Part shown: positions 33,273-41,210 of the stretch, one piece after another
How the letters are laid out: each line of letters begins with the position of its first letter
Position numbering within the stretch: the first letter of the stretch is position 1
Assembly: GCA_017462985.1 (NCBI GenBank)
Contig: JAFTQB010000016.1
Span: forward strand, 1-64,000
Direction of reading: 5' to 3'
Length of the DNA stretch: 64,000 nt
From: Clostridia bacterium
GTDB taxonomy: Bacteria; Bacillota; Clostridia; Christensenellales; Borkfalkiaceae
Made by a program: the position numbers and the translations under genes
Notes under the pieces: generated by a model
The model's database searches: none
Told to the model about the DNA's origin: nothing
What the model saw: the letters and a program-made list of their open reading frames with translations, nothing else

Positions 33273-34293
33273 CGATCCAAGCCAAGCCGCCCGTTTCCGT
33301 AACTTCGAAACAGTTCAAAAGCTCTCCGTTTTCATACATCGTCATTTGCACTTCCCCCGTGCCGTCGCTGTACCCAATGGGTATATTGCTCTTTACGCTA
33401 TCGCCCGCTTGCAACGGCGCGTAGGAAAGACCGCTGATCACCTCGGAAAAGGTGGGCGAATGGGCGATCTTCACCGTCCAAGTGCCGTTGCTTTCCTGCA
33501 AAATTTCCGTTACCGTGCCGTCTACCGCAGGATATACGCAACCCTCGTCGGTGAACGATAAAACGCCCGTGGGGGAAACGGTGATTTCCGCGCTGTTATC
33601 GTAGATCACGCCCGAAAGCGTAAAATCTGCATAGGTGCGGCTGTCCGTTTCCTGCGGCTCTGCGGCAAGCGAGCGGAAAAAGGTGTTGATCGCGCTCGTG
33701 GGCATAAACACGTTGGTGAGGAAGATCCCGAAGCAAAGCGCGCAAGCCGCGGCAACTTCCAGCCCGAAAATCAGCGAACTTCTGTCCTTTTTTTGCGCTT
33801 TGACGGGTACAGGTGCGGATTCATTGCTGTTTTCCGCGCTCTCGCTCATCGTCAAAGCCGCCGCGGCGCTCGCCGCCGTTTCTTCCGCCGCTTCCGTTTG
33901 TTCGATTTGCGTTTCTGCCGTCGTTTCACTCACGACTTCGTCGTCCACCTGCCATTCGTTTTTCTTTTTACCGAACAGCCGCGCGAAAAACGAAACCTTT
34001 TTGCGCCGAGGAATGGGCACGGGCGCGCTTTCCACCGTTTCCGTTTGCGGCGTTTCCTGTGCCGTTTCTACGACGGTTTCGCCTGTTTGGGGGGCTGTTT
34101 CGTTCGTTTCCGTCGCCGCCGTCGTTGCGGCTGCTTCTTCCGCTTGCGCCTCGGGTGCGCCGTCGTTAACCTTCGAGATGACTTCCGCTTTTAAATCGGG
34201 TGTTTTTTTCGTTTTTCTGCCCCGTTTTTTCACGACGTTCACCGTCGATACGGGTATTTCCAGCATTTCGGCGTATTCCATTTCTTCCTGCAT
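33262..34293 (-). CDS. SpoIVFA-like membrane protein with degenerate LytM/M23 domain
   Basis: The 343-residue protein has a long Glu/Thr/Ala-rich cytoplasmic region (about 45-170), a TM helix (about 173-194) and an extracytoplasmic domain (about 245-335) with the M23 fold pattern GCVYPAVDGTVTEI and LQAGDSVKSNIPIGYSDG. The zinc-ligand His/Asp residues of active M23 enzymes are missing, so it is likely a scaffold. Being immediately upstream of spoIVFB suggests the SpoIVFA role, anchoring and inhibiting that protease. Confidence 0.75.
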   Translation of the reverse strand: MQEEMEYAEMLEIPVSTVNVVKKRGRKTKKTPDLKAEVISKVNDGAPEAQAEEAAATTAATETNETAPQTGETVVETAQETPQTETVESAPVPIPRRKKVSFFARLFGKKKNEWQVDDEVVSETTAETQIEQTEAAEETAASAAAALTMSESAENSNESAPVPVKAQKKDRSSLIFGLEVAAACALCFGIFLTNVFMPTSAINTFFRSLAAEPQETDSRTYADFTLSGVIYDNSAEITVSPTGVLSFTDEGCVYPAVDGTVTEILQESNGTWTVKIAHSPTFSEVISGLSYAPLQAGDSVKSNIPIGYSDGTGEVQMTMYENGELLNCFEVTETGGLAWIVEE

Positions 34294-34332
34294 GATCCTT
34301 TCTCCTTTCGCTTGGTTTTTGTGCTGTACTCT

Positions 34333-34340
34333 AATATATG
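34333..34340 (-). promoter_or_regulatory. Possible sigma-E -10 element
   Basis: CATATATT on the minus strand, 40 bp before the spoIVFA-like start, fits the sigma-E -10 consensus. The -35 region is not convincing. spoIVFAB is sigma-E dependent in Bacillus. Confidence 0.35.
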
Positions 34341-34382
34341 CGGCTTGTCTTTCATTTAGAACTTTTTTTTACGCAAAACTGC

Positions 34383-34411
34383 TTGATAAATTTTTTTATA
34401 TGTGTTATACT
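34383..34411 (+). promoter_or_regulatory. Promoter of the structured RNA
   Basis: TTGATA (34383-34388), 17 bp, TATACT (34406-34411). Transcription should begin near 34418, exactly at the closing stem of the RNA below. Confidence 0.75.
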
Positions 34412-34417
34412 AAATAT

Positions 34418-34630
34418 GCCAAACCAATTGAATATTTAAGTAAGGATTATTTTTATCTCTAAAGGGATAATTATATCTTTTTTTGATCATATCTAAAGTG
34501 GATTTGATAAAAATGCAAATTCCGACTTTGGATATGAGCAAAAGAACTCGTTCTTGCTTTTTTTCAATTGGTTTGGCGACTACTGGAGTTTGCGTTTTTT
34601 GTGCGTTAACTTCGGTGAACGCACTTTTTT
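34418..34630 (+). ncRNA. Structured RNA or riboswitch-like leader, unassigned
   Basis: A perfect 15-bp stem (34418-34432 with 34563-34577, GCCAAACCAATTGAA) closes a junction with three hairpins: 34453-34470 (TTATCTC, loop TAAA, GGGATAA), 34488-34536 (CATATC...GATATG with internal pairings) and 34538-34557 (followed by seven T). A stable terminator with a TTCG loop follows at 34601-34630. The layout resembles a riboswitch with an expression platform, or a free small RNA of about 215 nt. I cannot match it to a known class. Confidence 0.65.
34601..34630 (+). terminator. UUCG-capped terminator/attenuator
   Basis: GTGCGTT, A, AC, TTCG, GT, G, AACGCAC is followed by TTTTTTATT. It ends 21 bases before the next start codon, so it either ends the RNA or controls the 34651 gene. 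Confidence 0.85.
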
Positions 34631-34650
34631 ATTAGGAGAGGAGGCTATAA

Positions 34651-34878
34651 ATGAAATTGTCTAAAAGACACTTGCAGATGTCGGCGAGAAGACTTGTTGC
34701 GCTCGCAACCAGTCGAGAATTTCACACGTTCTATAACGCAAAAAAGGAAATGGACGTAGCGGAAGTTTGCTTGGTGAGTACTTTCGACGAAAAACAACGG
34801 GCGTTATATGAAGAATTTTGTAAAAAGAGAGAGCTTTTTTACGAATCGGCTGATAAACTTTACGTGGAAAGATTTTAA
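34651..34878 (+). CDS. Small soluble protein, unknown function
   Basis: The 75-residue protein is basic at its N-terminus (MKLSKRHLQMSARRLVALA) and acidic/aromatic at its C-terminus (KKRELFYESADKLYVERF). It has no membrane segment or cysteine pair motif. I do not recognise it. An AGGAGAGGAGG site precedes the ATG. It lies directly downstream of the structured RNA and its terminator, so it is probably the gene that RNA controls. Confidence 0.65.
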   Translation: MKLSKRHLQMSARRLVALATSREFHTFYNAKKEMDVAEVCLVSTFDEKQRALYEEFCKKRELFYESADKLYVERF

Positions 34879-34906
34879 TAAGCGCGCAGGGCTGTTGAGA
34901 AACTAA

Positions 34907-34942
34907 AAAAAGACTAACGAAAATTTTTCGTTAGTCTTTTTG
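34907..34942. terminator. Bidirectional terminator
   Basis: AAAAAGACTAACGAAAA and TTTTCGTTAGTCTTTTT form a long symmetrical hairpin between the 34651 gene and the convergent permease gene. Confidence 0.9.
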
Positions 34943-34956
34943 TTGCTTAAAAATTC

Positions 34957-36414
34957 TTATTCAGCCGTTTCTTCCGTCGTTTCGGCGGGAGTTTCTTCCG
35001 CTGCCGTTGCGATTGCGCCAGTTTCCGTTTTCTTGGCGTCCTTATCCTTCAAAATAAGGTTGAGCACGATGCCGAGGATCATCGCCACAGCCGTCGAAGT
35101 GATGGTGATGGATTGATCGCCCGCAGGGATCTGAATGGTCAAGCCGCCGATACCCGCAACGAGGATTGCCGCCGCGATGAAGATATTGCGCGTTTTGCCG
35201 AAGTCGATCTGTTCGTTGATGAGCATTTTTACGCCCGAAGAAGCGATGAAACCGTAAAGAATGAGCGATACGCCGCCCGTTACGCAAGCGGGGATCGTCT
35301 GCACGACCGTCATAAGCGGCGTGAAAAGTCCGAGGACGATGGTTGCGAAGCAAGCCGTTACGATAACGTTGACGGAAGCAACTTTCGTTACGCCCACAAC
35401 CGCTACGTTTTCGCCGTAGGTGGTGTTCGCGCAGCCGCAAAGCAAGCCGGAAACCGCCGTTGCAACGCCGTCGCCGATCAGCGTGTTGGAAAGACCGGGG
35501 TCTTTCAAGAGGTCTCTATGGATAATGCCCGAAAGGTTAAGATGATCGCCGATGTGTTCGCAGATGGTAACGAACGATACGGGAACGAACGCCAAAACGA
35601 TCGTGATGAGCTGGCTCCATTCGAAGGTGCCGTTGTTCCATTCCAAGAACGCGAAGCAATCGTAGCCGATGATCGAGCTTGCCGAGAAGTTTTCGAAGTT
35701 GCTGATGATAGGCGAGAAGTCGATTACTTTTGCGTAATCCCAATTTGCCGCGTAGCCGATGCCCGTCCAAACGAGCGACATCGCGTAGCCCGCGAGCATA
35801 CCGATCACGAAAGGAATGAGCGAAAGAGTGCCCTTTCCGTAATGCGCCGTGATCGCCGTAACGACCATTGCCGTTAAGCCGCAGAAAATATAGATAAGGT
35901 TATAATTTGCCGCCGAAACGTTCACGCCCGTAAGGTTGTTGATCGCCGAGCCTGCAAGACCCAAACCGATAACCATGATAACGGGGCCGACGACGATGGT
36001 GGGAAGCAATTTAAACAACCAGCCCGTGCCTGCCTTTTTGATGATGAGCGCAACGATCACGTAGATCAATCCCACGAGAACCATACCGATTGCAAGCGCG
36101 AGATAGTTGCCCGTGTTTGCGTCGTTGGGATTTGCGTCCAAGCCGAACGCTACGATCATCGACGAGATATACGCGAACGACGATGAAAGCACGACGGGGG
36201 ATTTCTTTTGCGTGAACAAAATATAGATGAGCGTACCTACGCCCGCCGAAATGATCGTCGCGGGGATAGAAGTACCCACGATCAGAGGTACGGTGATACA
36301 GGCAACGAACATCGCCAAGATGTGCTGGATCGAAAGAACAGCCCATTTGCCTTTGGTGGGCGGGTTTTCGTGCACGTCTAAAACGAGGTCGTTTTTAGGG
36401 TTGGTGTTTTCCAT
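34957..36414 (-). CDS. Uracil/xanthine permease family transporter (NCS2)
   Basis: The 485-residue protein has about 12-14 TM helices and the NCS2/UraA pattern, including IQHILAMFVACITVPLIVG at the N-terminus, the conserved CEHIGDHLNLSG motif (about 275-286) with its substrate glutamate, and the NTTYGENVAVVG motif (about 318-329). It should import uracil or a related base by proton symport. The C-terminus is acidic. The ATG at 36414 is chosen for its AAGGAG site. The flanking genes give no pathway context. Confidence 0.88.
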   Translation of the reverse strand: MENTNPKNDLVLDVHENPPTKGKWAVLSIQHILAMFVACITVPLIVGTSIPATIISAGVGTLIYILFTQKKSPVVLSSSFAYISSMIVAFGLDANPNDANTGNYLALAIGMVLVGLIYVIVALIIKKAGTGWLFKLLPTIVVGPVIMVIGLGLAGSAINNLTGVNVSAANYNLIYIFCGLTAMVVTAITAHYGKGTLSLIPFVIGMLAGYAMSLVWTGIGYAANWDYAKVIDFSPIISNFENFSASSIIGYDCFAFLEWNNGTFEWSQLITIVLAFVPVSFVTICEHIGDHLNLSGIIHRDLLKDPGLSNTLIGDGVATAVSGLLCGCANTTYGENVAVVGVTKVASVNVIVTACFATIVLGLFTPLMTVVQTIPACVTGGVSLILYGFIASSGVKMLINEQIDFGKTRNIFIAAAILVAGIGGLTIQIPAGDQSITITSTAVAMILGIVLNLILKDKDAKKTETGAIATAAEETPAETTEETAE

Positions 36415-36474
36415 AAAGCTTACTCCTTGTATTTTTTTTCTTTCGTACGCGTACGCGCGCACGCCATTACCAAT

Positions 36475-36503
36475 ATTATACAACGCCTTTTTTCATTTGT
36501 CAA
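36475..36503 (-). promoter_or_regulatory. Permease promoter
   Basis: Perfect TTGACA (36498-36503), 17 bp, TATAAT (36475-36480). The 5' UTR contains the CG/TA alternating palindrome at about 36445-36465. Confidence 0.9.
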
Positions 36504-36511
36504 TAGGCAAA

Positions 36512-36548
36512 ACAAAAAAAGCGCAAAGGAAATTTCCCTTTACGCATT
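36512..36548 (-). terminator. ssb terminator
   Basis: On the minus strand GCGTAAAGGGAAA and TTTCCTTTGCGC form a stem followed by TTTTTTTG. It ends the 36658 gene and lies just upstream of the permease promoter. Confidence 0.8.
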
Positions 36549-36657
36549 TTGTCCATACTTTTTGCGTATGATATAAATTATCATTATACCTAAACGCTAT
36601 TAATTTTTTTAAATTACTACCTGCCTTTCTATAATTTTAAAAGCATATGAACGATAA

Positions 36658-37356
36658 TTATATCACCGTATCGACGGGATTACTTGAAAAAGGCACGGAA
36701 TACAATTCGAATTCGCTTTCGATATCAAAATCCTCGGCGGCGTCGAACGCGGCGAGTTTGGAAACGGAAACCTCGTAAGCCGTCATCGTGCGAATATCCG
36801 TTTCGGAAAGCTTCTTTTGGTATTCGCGGCTTTGGATGCGCCCCGATACGGCTACACGATCGCCCACGTTCAGCGTTTTTACGAACCTTGCGTTTCTGCC
36901 CCAAGCGATGCAGGGGATATAATCGGATTTATTGTACGCGCGGTTGACGGCGACGAGGATATCCGCGATTTCGCGGTTAAAAGGCGTGGTGCGGTAGACG
37001 GGCGGTTTGCAAATATAGCCGCTCAAAAGAATACTGTTGGGGTTTTTGTCCGCTTCTTCTTTTACAAGCTCGCGGATAAATACGGTGAGCATCAATCTCG
37101 ATTTACCGTTTTCGATTTTGTTATAGCTTCTAAACTGCCCCACGGCGCAAATCGTCTGCCCTTTTTTCAGATCGCCGCCCGCAATCAAGCGTTCGGAAAC
37201 GGTAACGGGCAAAATATCCGCTTGCCCCGAAAGCCGCACGACTTTTACGAAAAATTCGTAGAAGCCCTCGCCGTATACCTCGTGAGAAAATCTCGCGTCG
37301 CTGACGATCTCGCCCATCACGTATACCTTGTTGTTTTTTTCGTTGTTGTAGTTCAT
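36658..37356 (-). CDS. Single-stranded DNA-binding protein with two OB folds
   Basis: The 232-residue protein has two successive SSB-type OB folds: about 10-96 (VYVMGEIVSDARFSHEV and ICAVGQFRSYN) and about 107-200 (ILLSGYICKPPVYRTTPFNR and DRVAVSGRIQSREY). Usual bacterial SSBs have one OB fold and an acidic tail ending DDDIPF; here there is no such tail. It may be a dedicated SSB for repair or transformation, or a dimer-forming main SSB. It is a single gene with its own terminator. Confidence 0.82.
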   Translation of the reverse strand: MNYNNEKNNKVYVMGEIVSDARFSHEVYGEGFYEFFVKVVRLSGQADILPVTVSERLIAGGDLKKGQTICAVGQFRSYNKIENGKSRLMLTVFIRELVKEEADKNPNSILLSGYICKPPVYRTTPFNREIADILVAVNRAYNKSDYIPCIAWGRNARFVKTLNVGDRVAVSGRIQSREYQKKLSETDIRTMTAYEVSVSKLAAFDAAEDFDIESEFELYSVPFSSNPVDTVI

Positions 37357-37404
37357 AGAGTACCTCCATCTCGTTTTGCGATTTGTTTTTTTTGTAATAT
37401 TTTC

Positions 37405-38196
37405 TCACGCGGTGGCGGAGCGTTGTCTGCCCGTGTGATCGATAACGTAATTATCTTTATAAATCAACTCCCCGATCGGTACGAATTCGTAGCCGCGGTT
37501 TTGCAGCGTGGAAAAGATCATCGGGAGCGCTTCGGCGGTATGTAAGCCGTTGTTGTGGCAAAGAATGATCGAGCCTTCCTTTACGCCGTTGATGATCCGA
37601 AGGGAAATTTCCGTAGCGGAAAGGTTTTTCCAATCGAGCGAATCCACGTCCCATTGAATGGTGTATAAGCCCATTTCTTTCGCCGTATCGATCAAAAGAT
37701 TATTATAATCCCCGTAGGGAGGGCGGAAAAGCGTGGGTTTTACGCCCGTTACCCGTTCGATCGCCTGCGAGGACGAGGAAAGCTCTTCCCGTATTTCCGC
37801 TTGCGAAAGCTTGCTCATATACGGGTGCGTTTTGCTGTGCGTGCCCAACTCGTGCCCCGCTTCCACGATCTTTTTCGCGTATTCGGGGTATTTTTCCACC
37901 CAAAATTCCACGGCGAAAAAGGTGCATTTTACGTTATGCGTTTCCAAATGCTCTAAAAGCTGATCGGTGTATTCCACGCCCCAAGCGCAATCGAACGAGA
38001 TAGAAATTTTCTTTTCCGTGCGCTCCACCGAATAGATAGGCAAAGATCTCGGCGCGCTTGCGGCGGGTACGGCGGCAAAAAAATAAGCGCGTAACGAAAA
38101 CAGCGCGGCAAGCCATACGGCGAGCGAGATCACGGCGGTTCGCAGCGCGGGAAACGCGCGGCGCGGCTTTTTTGCGAAAAATCCAACGATTTTCAT
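37405..38196 (-). CDS. PdaB-like polysaccharide deacetylase
   Basis: The 263-residue protein has an N-terminal TM or signal segment (about 20-45) and a NodB fold with SISFDCAWGVEY (65-76), the zinc histidines GTHSKTHP (118-125) and RPPYGDYN (158-165). The second aspartate of the usual TFDDG motif is replaced (FDCAWG), as in PdaB (FDISWG), a sporulation deacetylase needed to maintain spore cortex in Bacillus. It probably acts on peptidoglycan in the forespore. Monocistronic. Confidence 0.83.
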   Translation of the reverse strand: MKIVGFFAKKPRRAFPALRTAVISLAVWLAALFSLRAYFFAAVPAASAPRSLPIYSVERTEKKISISFDCAWGVEYTDQLLEHLETHNVKCTFFAVEFWVEKYPEYAKKIVEAGHELGTHSKTHPYMSKLSQAEIREELSSSSQAIERVTGVKPTLFRPPYGDYNNLLIDTAKEMGLYTIQWDVDSLDWKNLSATEISLRIINGVKEGSIILCHNNGLHTAEALPMIFSTLQNRGYEFVPIGELIYKDNYVIDHTGRQRSATA

Positions 38197-38384
38197 GCGA
38201 TTGACTCCATTGTAGCGTATTTTTGCAGTCGTATTGCGGCAAACAAGTGCGAATTATGGCAAAGAAAGTCGAAACGCTTTTGCCGCGGGAACGCTTGGTT
38301 TACTCTATGCGGGGAATTTTTCGGATATGCCCCGCAGAGCTGTAAAATTTGCGGTTTTTCCGTAAAATTTTGTGTGAAAACCTC

Positions 38385-38413
38385 TTGCGTAGCGCGCAAA
38401 AAAATGGTATACT
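38385..38413 (+). promoter_or_regulatory. ABC exporter promoter
   Basis: TTGCGT (38385-38390), 17 bp, TATACT (38408-38413), followed by AAGGAG and the ATG at 38440. Confidence 0.6.
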
Positions 38414-38439
38414 AAGCCAAAGAAAATAAGGAGAAAAAT

Positions 38440-39219
38440 ATGGAAGAAAATATCTTGGAAGTAAAAGCGCTTCGAAAAGTATTTAAGCTTTCTAAAAAAC
38501 AACAGCGGCTGGAAAAGACGAACGCGGCGCAAAGGGTGGCGGTAGACGGGCTTTCGTTCAACGTCAAGCGCGGCGAAATTTACGGTCTGCTCGGCCCGAA
38601 CGGCGCAGGAAAAACCACAACGCTTCGTATGTTGTCCACGCTCGTCAAGCCCGACGAGGGGGATGCGGAGCTGTTTGGCTTCAGCATTTTAAAGGACGCG
38701 GAAAAGGTGCGCCAAAAGATCGGTTTTTTGACGAGCGAATTAAAGCCCGACGAGTTTTTCACGCCCGATTACTTATTCGATTTTTACAGCGAACTGTACA
38801 ATATCCCCACCCATGTACGCGACGAACGCAAAAAGGAGCTGTTTTCGCGCTTTGGGATCGAAAAGTTTGCGCAAACGAAGATCGCCGAGCTTTCTACGGG
38901 TATGAAGCAAAAGGTGAGCATTGCCATTTCCCTTGTCAACGATCCCGATCTGATCATTTTCGACGAGCCGACGAACGGCTTGGACGTATTGACGGCAAAG
39001 ACGGTGACCGACTTTTTATCAGAGCTTCGTTCGCGCGGTAAGACGGTGCTTTTATCCACGCATATTTTTTCGCTCGTGGAAAAGATTTGCGATCGCGTGG
39101 GCGTGATCATCGACGGGAAAATGGCGCTTGAGGGGGATGTGAAAGAACTGACGGCAGAAAAGGATTTAGAGGAAGTCTTTTTCGATTTGTATGCGCGTAT
39201 TGCGGGAGGTGAACAATGA
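38440..39219 (+). CDS. ABC exporter ATPase, NatA-like
   Basis: The 259-residue ATPase has Walker A GPNGAGKTT (about 52-60), a Q-loop region, the signature LSTGMKQKV (about 155-163), Walker B LIIFDEPTNGLD (about 176-187) and the H-loop STHIF. It matches the NatA/CcmA family of ATPases of sodium or drug exporters. The next gene, overlapping by 4 bp (ATGA), encodes the permease. Confidence 0.9.
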   Translation: MEENILEVKALRKVFKLSKKQQRLEKTNAAQRVAVDGLSFNVKRGEIYGLLGPNGAGKTTTLRMLSTLVKPDEGDAELFGFSILKDAEKVRQKIGFLTSELKPDEFFTPDYLFDFYSELYNIPTHVRDERKKELFSRFGIEKFAQTKIAELSTGMKQKVSIAISLVNDPDLIIFDEPTNGLDVLTAKTVTDFLSELRSRGKTVLLSTHIFSLVEKICDRVGVIIDGKMALEGDVKELTAEKDLEEVFFDLYARIAGGEQ

Positions 39220-40364
39220 AATTTTCGACGATTTGGACGGTGATCCGCAAGGAATTTGCGCGGTTTTTCAAGGATCGGCGTTTGGTGACGGCTTTATTTT
39301 TGCCGGGTATCCTCATCTACGTGATTTATTCGCTTTTGGGAGGCGTGATGACGGATATGCTTGAGGCTCCCGAAGATTATCAATATACCGTTTGCACGGT
39401 CAACGCGCCCGAATGGTTTAACGAAACGGCGTTTTCCGATTTCGGGGATTTTTTGTTTGAAGCGGGCGCGGAAGAAAACGAGCAGGAATACCTTGATCGA
39501 CTGCGTGAAGAAACGCTGGACGCATACCTAGTATTTCCTGACGGCTTCACGGGCGAGGCTAACGGCGGCGTGTACGAAGAGGTGAAGCTGTATACGAATT
39601 CTGTGAGCACTACTTCTACTACGGCGGGTCAAGTGCTTTCAAGCGTGCTGAGCGTGATGCAATACGGCGCGCCGAAATTTTTGGTAACGCCGAGCGACGT
39701 CGCCACGGAACAGGATTTTTCGGGCATGATGTTTTCGATGATTGCGCCGATGCTCGTTTTGATGCTACTGTTTTCGGGCTGTATTTCGATCGCGCCCGAA
39801 TCGATCGCGGGCGAAAAGGAACGCGGATCGTTTGCAACGTTGCTCGTTACGCCCGTCAAGCGCAGCCATATCGCAATCGGCAAGATCGTTGCCCTTTCCG
39901 CGATTTCGCTTCTCAGCGGCGTTTGTAGCTTTATCGGCGTAGTGCTCTCGCTTCCCAAGCTGATGGGCGGCGACGCGTTGGGGTTGGGAAGCGTTTCCTA
40001 TGCGTTCACCGATTATTTATTGCTTCTTGCCGTCGTGCTTTCGTCCGTGCTTGTTATGGTGGCGCTCGCATCGATCGCTTCCGCGCTTGCAAAGAGCGTA
40101 AAGGAAGCGACGGGCTTCATCGGACCGCTTACGATTTTAATGATGCTCGTGGGCTTGGTTTCGTCGTTCTTGGACGGGAACGCGTGGTATTTTTATTTGA
40201 TCCCCTTGCTCAACAGCGCGACGGCGATGAGCGGGATTTTCTCGTTTGCGGCACAGCCTTGGTTCGTATTGATCACGGTCGCGGTGAATTTAGCGGTTGC
40301 GTTCGGGCTTTCTTGGCTTTTGACGAAGATGTTCGATAGCGAAAAGATTATGTTTTCCAAGTAG
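39216..40364 (+). CDS. ABC-2 type exporter permease, NatB-like
   Basis: The 382-residue protein has an N-terminal TM helix (about 20-48), a large extracytoplasmic domain (about 50-160) and five C-terminal TM helices from about 170, including the motif ESIAGEKERGSFATLLVTPVKR (read as SIAGEKERGS and LLVTPVKR) typical of ABC-2/NatB permeases. It should form a homodimer with the upstream ATPase. The substrate is unknown; sodium extrusion is a guess from the NatAB resemblance. Confidence 0.88.
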   Translation: MKFSTIWTVIRKEFARFFKDRRLVTALFLPGILIYVIYSLLGGVMTDMLEAPEDYQYTVCTVNAPEWFNETAFSDFGDFLFEAGAEENEQEYLDRLREETLDAYLVFPDGFTGEANGGVYEEVKLYTNSVSTTSTTAGQVLSSVLSVMQYGAPKFLVTPSDVATEQDFSGMMFSMIAPMLVLMLLFSGCISIAPESIAGEKERGSFATLLVTPVKRSHIAIGKIVALSAISLLSGVCSFIGVVLSLPKLMGGDALGLGSVSYAFTDYLLLLAVVLSSVLVMVALASIASALAKSVKEATGFIGPLTILMMLVGLVSSFLDGNAWYFYLIPLLNSATAMSGIFSFAAQPWFVLITVAVNLAVAFGLSWLLTKMFDSEKIMFSK

Positions 40365-40390
40365 AAATGCAATTTATACGCCGTCGGGAG

Positions 40391-40419
40391 TTGATTTTTT
40401 TGCAATCGTGTTGTATAAT
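40391..40419 (+). promoter_or_regulatory. Promoter giving a leaderless mRNA
   Basis: TTGATT (40391-40396), 17 bp, TATAAT (40414-40419). The predicted start site (about 40426) is only 3-4 bases before the ATG at 40429. Confidence 0.7.
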
Positions 40420-40428
40420 AATAGTATT

Positions 40429-40683
40429 ATGAAGATTTGGGCAAAGCTGCTCGTCGGCGGCAAGATCAAAAAACAAATGGTATACGAAAAGGACGAAAAG
40501 CTCACCTATTCGCACTTTTTCGACTATTTGACGGAAATTTCACAGGCGTTGGATATTCCCACCCCCGTGTTGATGAAAGCGCATATTTTTAATTTTGCGA
40601 AGTTCAATCACGTCAAATTCGTCGCAAGGGATTTCGTGGAGAGTTTTTCCTACGATCAACTGTTCTTGGAAAATTTGTTCTGA
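40429..40683 (+). CDS. Small conserved protein, possibly leaderless mRNA
   Basis: The 84-residue protein starts MKIWAKLLVGGKIKKQMVYE and has a helical C-terminal half with LDIPTPVLMKAHIFNFAKFNHVKF (read as TPVLMKAHIFNF and FNHVKF). Proteins of this kind are found in Clostridia without assigned function. There is no Shine-Dalgarno between the -10 box and the ATG, so translation is likely leaderless. It is followed 34 bp later by the Lrp-family gene, possibly in one transcript. Confidence 0.7.
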   Translation: MKIWAKLLVGGKIKKQMVYEKDEKLTYSHFFDYLTEISQALDIPTPVLMKAHIFNFAKFNHVKFVARDFVESFSYDQLFLENLF

Positions 40684-40717
40684 GAACCGAAAGAATATTA
40701 TACGATAGGAGCGATAT

Positions 40718-41206
40718 ATGAATATTTTGGAACAAGGCGTATTGGAACTTTTAAAAAGCGACGCGCGGCTGTCTGCCAAAGAGATTGCCGCGAGCCTCGG
40801 CGAGAGCGAAGCCGCCGTAAAGGCGTGCATTTCCGCGCTTGAAAATTCGGGCGCAATCGTGAAGTATACGGCGATCGTCAACGGCGAAAAAACGGACGAC
40901 GAGCTGGTGGAAGCGCTCATCGAAGTTAAGGTTACCCCCAAATGCGTCGAGGGCTTCGACGGGATCGCAAAACAGATCGCCGCGTTCCCCGAAGTCAAGG
41001 GCGTGTATTTGATGAGCGGCGCTTACGACCTCGCCGTGTTCATCGAGGACGCGTCGTTGCAAAAGGTGGCGAGGTTCGTTTCCGAACGCATTTCTACGTT
41101 CGACGGCGTGATTTCCACCGCCACGCATTTTATCTTGAAAAAATACAAACTCGAAGGGGTATGCACGGAAAAGGACGAGGATCGCCGTATCTCCGTGCAG
41201 GCGTAA
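40718..41206 (+). CDS. Lrp/AsnC family regulator
   Basis: The 162-residue protein has an N-terminal winged HTH (about 5-50, LLKSDARLSAKEIAASLGES) and a C-terminal RAM/ligand domain (about 65-145, with VYLMSGAYDLAVFIE). It lies 4 bp upstream of an aminotransferase gene, as AlaR-AlaT do in Bacillus, so it probably controls alanine or related amino-acid transamination. TAGGAG precedes the ATG. Confidence 0.9.
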   Translation: MNILEQGVLELLKSDARLSAKEIAASLGESEAAVKACISALENSGAIVKYTAIVNGEKTDDELVEALIEVKVTPKCVEGFDGIAKQIAAFPEVKGVYLMSGAYDLAVFIEDASLQKVARFVSERISTFDGVISTATHFILKKYKLEGVCTEKDEDRRISVQA

Positions 41207-41210
41207 GGCT

